DNA from: Neorhizobium huautlense
GTDB taxonomy: Bacteria; Pseudomonadota; Alphaproteobacteria; Rhizobiales; Rhizobiaceae
Direction of reading: 5' to 3'
Assembly: GCF_002968575.1 (NCBI RefSeq)
Contig: NZ_PVBM01000016.1
Coordinates: 1 to 64,000, forward strand
DNA: 64,000 nucleotides
Both the position numbers and the translations under genes were made by a program. Positions 17,241 through 28,585 of the stretch are shown here, piece after piece; position 1 is the first letter of the stretch; each line of letters begins with the position of its first letter. Under the pieces are notes generated by a model. It was given only the letters and a program-made list of their open reading frames with translations. It was not told the origin of the DNA and searched no databases.

Positions 17241-18224
17241 TCAATCTTCGTCCAGAGAGCCCCGTTCTCGCGCCTTGAGCGTCTCGGATGGGGTCTCCCC
17301 GTAAAGTTTGCTATAGGCTTCAGAAAACCGTCCCATATGCGTAAATCCCGCCTTGCGTGCGATATCGGAAATCGCCAGGGGTAAGGTGCTTTTTTGCAGC
17401 TCTTGGCGTGCAGCCTCCAGCCTGATCTTCTGCAGATAGCCGAGCGGCGTAGCGCCTCTAAATCTCTTGAACGCGGCCTGAAGGGCACGCACGCTTGTCC
17501 CAGCCTCACGCGCTATCATGGCCACCGACATGGGAGTTCCTAGATTTGCGCGCATATATGAAATCGCCCTTTTTAGGTGCCAGGGAATGGCCGGTGAAGC
17601 GGGCGGTGCATTTTGTCGGACTGGGCTGACAGCAGTCACGTGGCATAGAGCCGTGATGACGGCCTGAAAAAGACACTCAACGGCCTTGCGAGGAAGGCGA
17701 TACTCTTCCGGAGCATTCAGGCAGTCGCAGATGAGTTCCACAAGGACTTTCAGGTGCGACGCACTCGGCAAATTCAAGTCGATCACCCATTCCATTTTGA
17801 GGAAACCGGAGGCTGACTTCGCCAAGCTTCCGCCCAAAGCATGCTCTAGCGCGGCCGCTTCAAACGCGAAGAAGACGTGGTCCGCCGGCTCAATCAGCAG
17901 GCGCTCTTTTGCAAGGCTGAGACTATCCGAGAAAAAGCCATGCGTTAACTTTGGACCAAATGGCCTCTCCCCGGCGGATACATCGGTCGTATCGACGCTG
18001 GGCAAACACAGGAGATAAGGCTCGGATTCGGCAGGCAGCAGGCGGAATACTTCTGAAAGGCCGTCCCTGTCCGTCGAGCCCAACCGGCCTATGAGGAACC
18101 TGTTGCCCCCAATCGATATCTCGTGGACATGCGCCGGCGATTTAGCAGCACCTTGGCTCAGGCTCGATTGCTCATACAAATCAGACTGCCCACATCTAGC
18201 GTCAGCGATCCGAGATTGACACAA
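17241..18224 (-). CDS. AraC-family regulator, probable nitrile hydratase activator
   Basis: 327 residues. The N-terminal two thirds is a sensor region without a recognised motif. The C-terminal 100 residues carry the AraC double HTH (SVAMIAREAGTSVRALQAAF, AISDIARKAGFTHMGRFSEA, YSKLYGETPSETL). It lies 279 bp upstream of cobW in the same direction, consistent with controlling the nitrile hydratase genes. It shares architecture with the AraC protein at 49274-50281, and both resemble the NhhR-type/feaR-like group. The start could be one of several downstream codons. Confidence 0.88.
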   Translation of the reverse strand: MCQSRIADARCGQSDLYEQSSLSQGAAKSPAHVHEISIGGNRFLIGRLGSTDRDGLSEVFRLLPAESEPYLLCLPSVDTTDVSAGERPFGPKLTHGFFSDSLSLAKERLLIEPADHVFFAFEAAALEHALGGSLAKSASGFLKMEWVIDLNLPSASHLKVLVELICDCLNAPEEYRLPRKAVECLFQAVITALCHVTAVSPVRQNAPPASPAIPWHLKRAISYMRANLGTPMSVAMIAREAGTSVRALQAAFKRFRGATPLGYLQKIRLEAARQELQKSTLPLAISDIARKAGFTHMGRFSEAYSKLYGETPSETLKARERGSLDED

Positions 18225-18862
18225 GAGCTCCTCCCCCGCAGAGCCGGACCTCGCGACGGGGACGACACATCGGCATCGTGCCCGGCAATGCCGGCCGGTC
18301 GAGGCTTCGGCTGCAATGACTGGGCCAGCTCGGGATTTCTCGTTAACACTCTGAGAAAACTACATAACGGCTAGAACGATGCGTCATGTCTGAATTGCGG
18401 TATTCGGTGTTTTGTCATGAATCCGAGACGCAGCGTCTCACTATTGAAACACTTCGCTGACGCCCCTTTGGCTGCAAAGAGGCGAGCCTGAATGCCAACC
18501 TGCTTTCACGCCTTTCGCGGCATGATTGAGAGGGGCAATCCGGCTGTTTTGCCATGAGATGGCAAAGCTGCAGTCGGAACGTGAAGACCACCAGCCTCAC
18601 GACGCTTTGCCGACGTCGCGACCAGCCGGCCCATGGAGAAACCGAATTCAGATCTATCCAAATTGCGCTTTGTATCCAAATAGCGCCGCGAACCTACCGT
18701 GGCGAACTGGTTTCTATGACACTGTTAATACTCTCCGACTCAAATCTTCAACACGACGGAGCGACATGGGCGGAAACGGAATATCTGCATGTAAAATGCA
18801 GCTATTCCGGTCCACGGGGGCGCTTCGATCTGTTGGAACATTTGGGACACCTGGAGAGAAGC
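18225..18862. other. 638-bp region between divergent araC and chemoreceptor genes
   Basis: No convincing gene. An open frame upstream of the chemoreceptor start (from 18554) is in frame with it, but its translation shows no membrane segment or known family. Must hold promoters for both divergent genes; I could not identify specific elements. Confidence 0.5.
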
Positions 18863-20677
18863 ATGCGTAACATCTCGATGCGCAACAAATTGGTCTTGTT
18901 CATCTGCGGCCTGACTTGCGCCTTATCAATCACTGCGGCCAGCTTGGTCAAAACCGCAATGGATCAAGTTTCTGCTGAGCGGATCGATGCATTGAAAAGT
19001 CAGGTGGATATCGCCTACTCGATCATGGACCACTTCTATCAGTCTGAAATATCGGGGGCGTTGAGCCATGAAGCGGCGTTGTCGTCGGCAATCAACGCTA
19101 TCGAAGCAATCCGTTACGAACCCACCGGATACATTTTCGGGTACGATTATAACGGTGTACGTGTGTTGATGCCGGACAAGAAGGATGTCGGCACAAACTT
19201 CATGAACACCAAAGACAAGAACGGCATAGCTGTTGTCGGAACTCTGATAGAAATAGCGCGCAATGGCGGAGGCTCCCTCCAATACTATTGGCCGAAGCCA
19301 GGGCTTCCTGCTGATCAGCAGGTTGTGAAAACGGCTTATGCCCGGGATTTTGCACCCTGGCAGATCATTCTCGGTACAGGCAGCTACATGGATGATATTG
19401 GGAGCAAGATATACCAGATTTACAAGAAGGCCGCCTTTATCGGCTTGTCCGTGCTGGCTGTCAGCATCTTGATTGCAGTCTTCCTGCTGAGAAGCATCAC
19501 AGTTCCGTTTTCTGAAATCCGCAAAGCACTTGGTGCAATAGCTGCTCAGGATATTTCCTATAAAATCCCCTACACTGATCAGCCGAGTGAAATTGGCATG
19601 ATGGCCGCTTCAATCAAGACGCTTCAGGACCGCGTCAGAAGGCGGCTGGAATTGGAACGGCGAGATGCGGAGAACAAGCTCGCCCTTGAAGCCGAGCGCG
19701 ATCAAAGAGTGCAGCTTGAAGAGGAAGAGCGAGCAATCCAGACGCATGTCGTATCCACGATCAGTGGAGCGTTGGAAGCCTTGTCCCAGGGAGATCTAAC
19801 GGTACGCTGCGGCGATATTGGTGAGAGATATGCCGCACTGCGTGCGAACTTTAATACGGCGATGGAGAGACTCGAATCGGCTCTGGCGGTTGTAAACCAG
19901 AAAGGCCAGGTCATCGCAATGAGCAAGGAGGAGATCTATCGCGCATCTGCCGATCTTGCACGCCGCAGCGAGCTTCAAGCTGCCAATCTCGAGGAGGCAT
20001 CGGCTGCAATTGACGAGCTGACCGTTACCGTCCGGGAAACAGCGCAAGGAGCCCATAGCGCGGCAGCCAAGGTCAGCGCGATCAGTAACGAAGCTAACCA
20101 GAGCGAAGCAATCGTCGTGAAAGCAATCAGCGCGATGGCCGGCATTGAACACTCTGCGAGAGAGATCTCAAATATCATCAGTGTTATCGATGAGATTGCG
20201 TTTCAGACCAACCTCCTCGCCCTTAATGCCGGCGTCGAAGCTGCAAGAGCAGGCGAAAGCGGGAAGGGCTTCGCAGTGGTCGCTCAGGAAGTGCGCGAGC
20301 TCGCACAGCGCTCAGCGTCCGCCGCAAAAGAAATCAAAGATCAAATCTCAAAGTCATCCATTCAGGTCACTGAAGGCGTGAGCCTGGTTGGCGATGCCGG
20401 TCAAGCGCTCCAAAGAATATCGCGACAGATCGAAGAAGCCGATCAATTTGTGGCGAGTATCGCCCGGAGTGCCAAGGAGCAGGACACGACACTCTCCAGC
20501 GTGGCGAGCTCGATCAATGAGCTTGACGTGGCGACGCAGAAAAACGCTGCAATGGCGCAGGCGACCACCGAAATTGCAGCCACACTTGCCGTTGATACGG
20601 AAGGTTTACTTAGTTTGATTGCCAACTTCAGGACTGCGAGCATCAACCAAGACGATCGACTTTACGAAGCAGCGTGA
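18863..20677 (+). CDS. Methyl-accepting chemotaxis protein, single-Cache sensor
   Basis: 604 residues. TM1 at about 8-28, a periplasmic sCache_2 domain (about 35-185) with the signature [20 protein letters not shown] and the later [19 protein letters not shown]2 at about 193-215, HAMP (about 216-270) and a second HAMP-like segment, then the signalling domain with the hairpin tip [20 protein letters not shown] and [13 protein letters not shown]. No C-terminal CheR-binding pentapeptide (ends YEAA). ATG at 18863 with GGAGAG just upstream gives the usual [10 protein letters not shown] start. sCache_2 receptors often sense small carboxylates. Confidence 0.93.
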   Translation: MRNISMRNKLVLFICGLTCALSITAASLVKTAMDQVSAERIDALKSQVDIAYSIMDHFYQSEISGALSHEAALSSAINAIEAIRYEPTGYIFGYDYNGVRVLMPDKKDVGTNFMNTKDKNGIAVVGTLIEIARNGGGSLQYYWPKPGLPADQQVVKTAYARDFAPWQIILGTGSYMDDIGSKIYQIYKKAAFIGLSVLAVSILIAVFLLRSITVPFSEIRKALGAIAAQDISYKIPYTDQPSEIGMMAASIKTLQDRVRRRLELERRDAENKLALEAERDQRVQLEEEERAIQTHVVSTISGALEALSQGDLTVRCGDIGERYAALRANFNTAMERLESALAVVNQKGQVIAMSKEEIYRASADLARRSELQAANLEEASAAIDELTVTVRETAQGAHSAAAKVSAISNEANQSEAIVVKAISAMAGIEHSAREISNIISVIDEIAFQTNLLALNAGVEAARAGESGKGFAVVAQEVRELAQRSASAAKEIKDQISKSSIQVTEGVSLVGDAGQALQRISRQIEEADQFVASIARSAKEQDTTLSSVASSINELDVATQKNAAMAQATTEIAATLAVDTEGLLSLIANFRTASINQDDRLYEAA

Positions 20678-20737
20678 GTGTAAGACCACATCTCATGCTT
20701 CATCATCTTCCCAGCTGAATACCAGCTCTCGCATGCC

Positions 20738-20767
20738 AGCATCCGGCGGCCCTCGCCGCCGGATGCT
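20738..20767 (+). terminator. Rho-independent-type terminator after the chemoreceptor gene
   Basis: Arms AGCATCCGGCGGC and GCCGCCGGATGCT are exact reverse complements with a CCTC loop, followed by TCTGTCTT. It lies 61 bp after the stop at 20677. Confidence 0.75.
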
Positions 20768-20906
20768 TCTGTCTTAAAAGCGCGTAAAACAAGTGCTCAA
20801 GCGCACTACTTTTATTCCCACTCCAAACTCTAAAATGCCTTCTTGGACTGGTTTGCGCAGAAATAGGCCAATGCAACTGGTTCGTCCCAATCTGCACGGC
20901 GAAAAG

Positions 20907-22868
<1,962 letters not shown>

Positions 22869-23125
22869 GAACTCCTCCTCATCAATCCAAAGATTGGTTG
22901 ACGTACAAGTCTCTCCTTGGCGGGATGGATCCGAAGCCCCCGCGGCGTTTCGAGACTGCCATCGGCGATGCAGCAGCATGCGCCATCAAGTACGGCCGAG
23001 GGCCCGCGTACAGCCGGTTACGATTCAACCCTTTGGTCCGCCTGCTTGTGAGTTGAAAAGCGCCGTGGATGGGGATCTCTCCACGTCTATCAGGAAACCG
23101 GCATTTTGCGGGCCCTCTAACAGAA

Positions 23126-23145
23126 GTCCGGGCATTCGCCCGGAC
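23126..23145 (-). terminator. Hairpin after the transporter gene
   Basis: GTCCGGGC-ATTC-GCCCGGAC, a perfect 8-bp stem with four-base loop, followed on the minus strand by TTCTGTT. It lies about 77 bp after the transporter stop (23222) and is the probable terminator of the hydrolase-transporter operon. The rest of 22869-23221 holds no gene. Confidence 0.6.
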
Positions 23146-23221
23146 CTCCCTTGCGTCGACCTGGCGGTTAGTGAACAGGCCCCCCCGTGACAGACAATTG
23201 CCTGGCGAGCCATGTCCCTTA

Positions 23222-24844
23222 TCAGGTATTCAGGTCACGACCGCGCGTCTCTGGCAGGAGAAGCGCACCGATCACCGCTGTCAGTCCTGCGAATGCGACG
23301 GTGTACCAAAGCCCACCGAAGATGTTGCCGGTTGCAATCACCACGGCCGTCGCGACGAAGGGTGCGAAGCCACCGATCCATCCATTGCCGAGCTGCAAAG
23401 CTACCGACACACCGCTGTAGCGTATACGGACGGGAAAGAGCTCGACGAGAAGCGCTCCGAGCGGGCCGTAGACCATCGTGGCCAGGAAAACGAGGCAGAA
23501 CAGAATACCTATCACCATAGGTCCGTTCGGTTGAACAGGTACCTTCGGATCGGGCATACCACTTGCAGTCAGATCTGCAAGCAGCTCTGCCTCGCTGTAC
23601 GGTTTGGTGTCACCACCGTTCACTTGCACACGCAAGGGTTCCGCGTCGGTCTTGACCGTGTAGGGGACTGCCCGTGCCGTCAGAAGCGCCTTGACCTTCT
23701 GGCAGTCCGTCGTCGCTTGCGGGCTGAACAATTGACCTATGAAGGATTGATCATGGTCGCAGTCGTTTCCAACCAGTGTTACCGACGTCTTCGCGCGGAA
23801 CTCAGCTAGCGCCGGATTGCCGTAGGTGCCCAGAGCCTGGAACAGCGGCATGATGAGGAACGCCGACAGTGCACAACCAGTCACAACGATCCACTTGCGT
23901 CCAATCCGGTCAGAGAGCCAGCCGAAGAACAGGAAGAAGGGCGTTCCGAGGGTCAGCGCGACCAGAAGGTAGAAGTTGGCCTGATCATGCGTCATTTTCA
24001 GTGTCGTCGTCATGAAATAGAGGCTGTAGAAGTGGCCCGTGTACCAGATGACGGCCTGACCAGCGACGATACCGAAGATTGCCACCAGAATCAGACGCAA
24101 ATTGCGGCGATCTCCAAGGGTCTCGGCGATCGGGTTTTTCGAGCCCTTACCCTGTGCCTTCATCTCCTGGAATACAGGCGATTCATGCAGCTTCAGGCGG
24201 ATGTAGAGCGAAAGAACCAGAAGAACGATCGATCCGACGAAGGGCAAGCGCCAGCCCCAGCTTGCAAAGGATTCCGGCGACATCGAACTGCGGCACAGCA
24301 CGATCACGATCAGCGACAGGAAGAGACCCAGCGTTGCGGTGATCTGGATCCAACTGGTCGTCAAACCGCGATGATTGTGGTCGGAATGCTCGGCAACATA
24401 GGTGACGGCACCGCCGAACTCACCCCCGACGGCCAACCCCTGGAGAAGGCGCAAGGTCACGAGCAATGCAGGCGCTGCCCACCCGATCGTCTCGTAGGTC
24501 GGCAAAAGGCCAATGGCAGCCGTCGCAAGGCCCATGACAAGCATGGTCACCAGGAAGGTCTTTTTCCGGCCGACAAGGTCACCCAAGCGTCCGAAGACAA
24601 CGGCACCGAAGGGCCGCAGCACAAAGCCGGCGCCAAAGGTCGCAAGTGCGGCAAGAAGTGCTGCGGTTTCATTGCCCTTCGGAAAGAACAGCGTACTGAA
24701 AAAGGCGGCAAGCGACCCATAGATGAAGAAGTCGTACCACTCGAAAACGGTCCCGAGGGCCGCAGCAAAGACCGTGCGCTTCGTGTTCCGATCAAGGCCC
24801 TCTGCAGTCGCAGCGGCTCCAGATGAAATCTCATGAACAGACAT
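23222..24844 (-). CDS. MFS transporter, metabolite:H+ symporter (MHS) type, with large inserted loop
   Basis: 540 residues. N-terminal MHS features: GTVFEWYDFFIYGSLAAFF, FGAGFVLRPFGAVVFGRLGDLVGRK, and RLLQGLAVGGEFGGAVTYVAEH. Related carriers (ShiA, ProP, KgtP) are about 430-450 residues. This one has an extra hydrophilic stretch of about 95 residues, at about 335-430, between helices of the C-terminal half, with two Cys (NDCDHD and TTDCQKV) that could form a disulfide if periplasmic. Fifteen bases downstream of the alpha/beta hydrolase, in the same sigma-54-controlled operon, so it probably imports that enzyme's substrate or a related acid. Confidence 0.88.
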   Translation of the reverse strand: MSVHEISSGAAATAEGLDRNTKRTVFAAALGTVFEWYDFFIYGSLAAFFSTLFFPKGNETAALLAALATFGAGFVLRPFGAVVFGRLGDLVGRKKTFLVTMLVMGLATAAIGLLPTYETIGWAAPALLVTLRLLQGLAVGGEFGGAVTYVAEHSDHNHRGLTTSWIQITATLGLFLSLIVIVLCRSSMSPESFASWGWRLPFVGSIVLLVLSLYIRLKLHESPVFQEMKAQGKGSKNPIAETLGDRRNLRLILVAIFGIVAGQAVIWYTGHFYSLYFMTTTLKMTHDQANFYLLVALTLGTPFFLFFGWLSDRIGRKWIVVTGCALSAFLIMPLFQALGTYGNPALAEFRAKTSVTLVGNDCDHDQSFIGQLFSPQATTDCQKVKALLTARAVPYTVKTDAEPLRVQVNGGDTKPYSEAELLADLTASGMPDPKVPVQPNGPMVIGILFCLVFLATMVYGPLGALLVELFPVRIRYSGVSVALQLGNGWIGGFAPFVATAVVIATGNIFGGLWYTVAFAGLTAVIGALLLPETRGRDLNT

Positions 24845-24859
24845 AACTGTGCCCTCCCC

Positions 24860-25687
24860 CTAGATCGCGTGGCGCGAGCGCTCTTGGCTGCTCGCCTGAA
24901 AAGATGAATCCTCGCAAGCCTGCAGAAATGCCGCCAGCGTGTCATTGAATTTCCCAGGCTGCTCAAGCATCGGGAAGTGTCCGGCATCCTCGATGACCTC
25001 TAATCTGCTGTCCGGTATGCCATCAGCCAGGATGACCGACTCTGCGGGAGGCGTGATGATATCCTCGTTTCCGACGACAACCAGTGTCGGGACCCTGATG
25101 TCAGCGAGGCGTGAACGACTGTCGGACGCATTCAGCGAGGCAATTGCCTCGCGCGCCACGAAGTCAGGGGTCTGGGCCACCTCCTGCCGAGCAAACTGCA
25201 GGAGATCCTCGCTCGCTGCGCTGCCGAATGACCGATCGATGACGTTCTGGCTGGCCTGTACGACACCGAGCTCGTCAATTGCCTTGAGCACGTTATCAAC
25301 GTTGACGTCTTCTCCAAGCCCATGCGGCGTCGCTCCGACAAGCACCAGGGCCTGTACCCGTTCCGGATGGGCGAGCGTGAAGCTTTGTGCAATGGTTCCG
25401 CCCATCGACAGGCCGACTAGGACAGCTTGCCGGATGTCAAGCTTGCGGAAGACTTCCAGCACGTCGTTTGCAAAGGCCTCGATCGTATAGCTACGCCCGG
25501 CAGGCCTCGGCGAAACACCATGCCCCGGCAAGTTGATGCGGACGACTTGGTGTCGGGACGAGAAGGTTTCGACCTGCTCGCGCCAGAATTCGGCGGTCGT
25601 CGTAAATCCGTGCACGAAGACGAGCGGTGCACCTGCACCCGACACTTGGACGATCGTGTCGCCTATCTCAATTGTTTCCGTATGCAT
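24860..25687 (-). CDS. Alpha/beta hydrolase
   Basis: 275 residues of the alpha/beta hydrolase fold, closest in pattern to 3-oxoadipate enol-lactonase and related C-C or ester hydrolases. Oxyanion region FVHGFTTTAEFW, nucleophile Ser94 in VGLSMGGTIA, acid Asp in VVGNEDIITP, and His in DAGHFPMLEQPGKF. ATG at 25687 has GGGGAG upstream; the frame extending to 25855 is not used because it covers the promoter. First gene of the operon with the MHS transporter; substrate unknown. Confidence 0.88.
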   Translation of the reverse strand: MHTETIEIGDTIVQVSGAGAPLVFVHGFTTTAEFWREQVETFSSRHQVVRINLPGHGVSPRPAGRSYTIEAFANDVLEVFRKLDIRQAVLVGLSMGGTIAQSFTLAHPERVQALVLVGATPHGLGEDVNVDNVLKAIDELGVVQASQNVIDRSFGSAASEDLLQFARQEVAQTPDFVAREAIASLNASDSRSRLADIRVPTLVVVGNEDIITPPAESVILADGIPDSRLEVIEDAGHFPMLEQPGKFNDTLAAFLQACEDSSFQASSQERSRHAI

Positions 25688-25725
25688 AATTTGCTCCCCT
25701 TTCGGTATTTTGCGCGAATAGCATC

Positions 25726-25741
25726 GCAAGCCGTGGGCCAA
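25726..25741 (-). promoter_or_regulatory. Sigma-54 promoter of the hydrolase-transporter operon
   Basis: The minus strand reads TTGGCCCACGGCTTGC, with GG and GC ten bases apart and the TTGC -12 box intact. It is 38 bp upstream of the hydrolase ATG, and the divergent gene encodes a sigma-54 activator. Confidence 0.75.
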
Positions 25742-25871
25742 ATCTCCTCGAGAGAGAGCAGGAACTTGTAACCGATTGAATTTGAGGCGTTTACGATTAG
25801 ATCTGGATGAGCCGAGGCCGTGCCCTGGTATCGGTGCTTGTGAACTCGTTCTCAAATCTGCTACACCTTAG

Positions 25872-25887
25872 GTCTCGCATGTGAGAC
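25872..25887. promoter_or_regulatory. Candidate activator binding site (palindrome)
   Basis: GTCTCGCATGTGAGAC is a 16-bp inverted repeat with one mismatched pair. It lies about 130-145 bp upstream of the -24 box at 25740 and about 54 bp before the activator ATG, where an enhancer site for the divergent sigma-54 activator is expected. Confidence 0.55.
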
Positions 25888-25940
25888 ATTCTGGCGCCTG
25901 ATGCAAGTGGTAGCCACTCAGAACAACTAGGCAGGAGAAC

Positions 25941-27290
25941 ATGTCGCTTCCGGAATGGCTTTCAGGCTCCTCTGAAGAGGCCGGATTCCTCCGGCTCGTT
26001 CTCGATCACGTCTCGGATTGTCTTGTCGCTGTCGACACGGAAGGAACGATTGTCCTGATTAACGACCCCTATTGCCGCCTTCTTGGCGGCGAGGCAGAGG
26101 AGTTTCTCGGACGGCACATAACTGACGTGGTCGGGCCGCAAACCAGGCTTCATTTCGTTGCCCGGGGTATTGGCACGCATATCGGTTATCCGCTGGAGGT
26201 GCGCGGCCACAAGCTGGTGACGAAACAGGTGCCGGTGCACAAGGACGGACAGATCATCGGCGCCGTGGGTTTGGCGCTGTTCTCCGATTACAATGCTCTG
26301 AAGAAGACCTACAGCCGGATTTCGAAGGCGGAACTTGCCATTCCCTCGAAACCGAAGGCATGGCAATCGAAATTCGGCCTCGACGATATCATCGGGACTG
26401 GCGCGGTGATGGACGCGTTCCGTGACAACCTGAAACTCGCGGCCGCCTATGATGTGCCTGTCCTCATACGCGGGGAGACTGGCAGCGGCAAGGAACTGGC
26501 CGCGCAGGCGATACATTCGCTGTCGGAACGCAGTACGATGCCCTTCGTGTGGGTCAACTGCGCGTCGATACCAAGCGAACTGATCGAGGCGGAGTTGTTC
26601 GGATATGACGGGGGTGCGTTCACAGGCGCTCGCAGTCAGGGCAAGCCGGGAAAATTCGAGTTGGCTGCAGGGGGCGTCATATTCCTGGATGAGATTGGCG
26701 ACATGCCGCTTACCCTCCAAGGCAGTCTGTTGCGGGTTTTGCAGACTGGCGAGATCGTCCGCGTCGGCGGCACTCATCCAGTCAGCATCGACGTGCGCAT
26801 CATCTGCGCGACGAACAGGCCGCTGGCCGAACTGATAGAGGCGGGACGGTTCAGAGAAGATCTTTACCATCGTCTGAGCGTATTGCCGATCGATGTTCCT
26901 GCCTTGCGAGAAAGAGAAAACCTCGATCTGTTTGCCAAACAGTTGCTTGAGCGCATCGCGAGCAGGCTCTCAAAGTCGGCGCCGGAGCTGACATGCGAGG
27001 ACCACGCTTTGATTGCTGCGCACGAGTGGCCAGGCAATGTGCGGGAACTGGAGAATGCACTCACGCGCATGGTCGTGACGGGAAAGTTATCGCTCTTGTC
27101 GATGGCAGCGGCCCGCCCGACCTCGGCCAAGGCGGGGGGAGACCTGAAGAGCCGCGTCAGATCCGAGACCCACACAGCACTTCGTGCGGCTCTCCAGGAG
27201 GCGGGGGGCAACAAGCAGCGCGCAGCCGAGATACTCGGCATCAGCCGCGCGCAACTCTACAGGCTGCTCAAGGAGGATCGACCGGCCTAA
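25941..27290 (+). CDS. PAS-domain sigma-54-dependent activator
   Basis: 449 residues. PAS sensor domain at about 15-125 ([20 protein letters not shown], [10 protein letters not shown]), AAA+ domain at about 148-375 with Walker A GETGSGKE (178-185), the sigma-54 contact loop GAFTGA (225-230) and Walker [12 protein letters not shown], then a Fis-type HTH at about 415-445 ([21 protein letters not shown]). The architecture is that of aromatic/short-acid responsive activators such as PrpR or HbpR-like proteins with a PAS input. Divergent from the hydrolase-transporter operon, which has a matching sigma-54 promoter. Confidence 0.95.
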   Translation: MSLPEWLSGSSEEAGFLRLVLDHVSDCLVAVDTEGTIVLINDPYCRLLGGEAEEFLGRHITDVVGPQTRLHFVARGIGTHIGYPLEVRGHKLVTKQVPVHKDGQIIGAVGLALFSDYNALKKTYSRISKAELAIPSKPKAWQSKFGLDDIIGTGAVMDAFRDNLKLAAAYDVPVLIRGETGSGKELAAQAIHSLSERSTMPFVWVNCASIPSELIEAELFGYDGGAFTGARSQGKPGKFELAAGGVIFLDEIGDMPLTLQGSLLRVLQTGEIVRVGGTHPVSIDVRIICATNRPLAELIEAGRFREDLYHRLSVLPIDVPALRERENLDLFAKQLLERIASRLSKSAPELTCEDHALIAAHEWPGNVRELENALTRMVVTGKLSLLSMAAARPTSAKAGGDLKSRVRSETHTALRAALQEAGGNKQRAAEILGISRAQLYRLLKEDRPA

Positions 27291-27362
27291 GCGATCATTC
27301 GTCCCTCTCCGGCGCGTGTGTTGTCAGCGTGCGATCATCTTCACCTGCGAGTCGGGCGCCGA

Positions 27363-28565
27363 TCATTCGAAGTCGAGGGCCTGAAGGAGATCCTCGACGA
27401 GATCCTCGGCATCTTCAAGGCCTGCTGAGCACCGTATGACGCCCTCGCCAAGGATATCGCAAAGCTCTCTCTCGGCGAGCGGGAGGTGACGGGTCGTCGT
27501 GAGACGAGACGAACCGCAAATGAAACTGCCAAGTTCTGCTACATTGCCGCCAGGCGTGATCAGCCTCAGTCGTTTGATCATTGCCGCCGCAGCATCAGCT
27601 CCCCGGTGCAGTCCAAAGGCAAGCATCCCGCCGCCGCCGGTCATCTGACGGCGGGCGGTTTCATAGTCCGGGTGGGATCTCAAGAGAGGATATCTGACCC
27701 ACGCCACGGAGGGGTGGGCTTCCAAGGTCAGAGCAAGCGCGTGCGCAGCACTGCAATGTTGATCCATACGAAGTGCCAAGGTGTTCAGGCCGCGCAATAT
27801 CAGGAACGATGCATGCGGTGAGATGGCCGTTTCATGCGGATGACGAAGGCTCTCCTCCCTCAACTGTCGGATGACCCTCGCCTCACCAAGCAGCACGCCT
27901 CCGACGGTGTCACCGTGACCATTTATGTATTTCGACAAGGAGTGCAGAACGATGTCCGCCCCGTGTTCCAGCGGACGCTGAAGCACAGGCGTTGCAAGCG
28001 TGCTGTCGACTGCCACCTTGAGGCCATGGGTATGAGCACGATCGGAAATTCTGGCAACATCCAGCACCTGGTTGAGAGGATTGGTGGGGGTGTCGAGATA
28101 GACAAATCTCGTTCGGGCTGTGACCGAATGGTTGATGGCCTTTTCGTCCGAAAGATCCGTTGCGACAAGCTTCGCGCCAACCGCTGAAACGATCTCCCAC
28201 ATGAGATAGGCCGTATCCGTGCAGACGGGTCTGTGAACGATCATCTCGTCTCCGGCCGACAGCAATGACCGGACAAAAGTGCGAAAGGCGGTCAAGCCTG
28301 ATGAGAGGCCCAGGCCCGCCTGCGCCCCTTCCAGACGAGCGAGCTTCTCCTCAAGTTGTGTTGTGGCCGAAAGATCTCCGTCCGGACCATCAAACCCGAC
28401 TTTGATGGCCCGGCCACAAGCCGACAAAGCAGATGTGCCGGGGATGGAGCCCACGAATTTTGATGGAAACGGATCATGTATCGTGCGGGTTGAAAAGCCG
28501 AGATCTTCGAAATCCGCTTCGGCTTCCCCGGTGTCCTGATCGCCAAGCGAGTGCTTTCCGTTCAT
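27363..28565 (-). CDS. Cys/Met metabolism PLP enzyme, divergent active site
   Basis: 400 residues, fold-type I, of the cystathionine gamma-synthase/gamma-lyase family. The PLP Lys is in HSLSKYINGHGDT and the PLP-binding Asp in VAVDSTLATPVLQRP. Two normally conserved features are absent. The YSRxxNPT motif that supplies Tyr and Arg to the neighbouring subunit is replaced around residue 60 by GFDGPDGDLSATTQ. The Tyr that stacks on PLP and acts as acid/base is replaced by Cys in HRPVCTDTAY. The other two paralogs (33232 and 45747) keep both. Twenty bases downstream of the XRE-cupin regulator, so co-transcribed with it. Possibly a gamma-lyase for an unusual substrate such as canavanine, or a partner subunit. 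Confidence 0.85.
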   Translation of the reverse strand: MNGKHSLGDQDTGEAEADFEDLGFSTRTIHDPFPSKFVGSIPGTSALSACGRAIKVGFDGPDGDLSATTQLEEKLARLEGAQAGLGLSSGLTAFRTFVRSLLSAGDEMIVHRPVCTDTAYLMWEIVSAVGAKLVATDLSDEKAINHSVTARTRFVYLDTPTNPLNQVLDVARISDRAHTHGLKVAVDSTLATPVLQRPLEHGADIVLHSLSKYINGHGDTVGGVLLGEARVIRQLREESLRHPHETAISPHASFLILRGLNTLALRMDQHCSAAHALALTLEAHPSVAWVRYPLLRSHPDYETARRQMTGGGGMLAFGLHRGADAAAAMIKRLRLITPGGNVAELGSFICGSSRLTTTRHLPLAERELCDILGEGVIRCSAGLEDAEDLVEDLLQALDFE

Positions 28566-28585
28566 TCGTGCTCCCCCTTGTCTAT

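Noticed and set aside
18554-18862. 103-codon N-terminal extension of the chemoreceptor
   Set aside because: No membrane segment or conservation, and ATG 18863 has a good ribosome site and the usual receptor start.
25962-26870. 302-codon minus-strand frame
   Set aside because: Antisense to the sigma-54 activator, with no recognisable domain.
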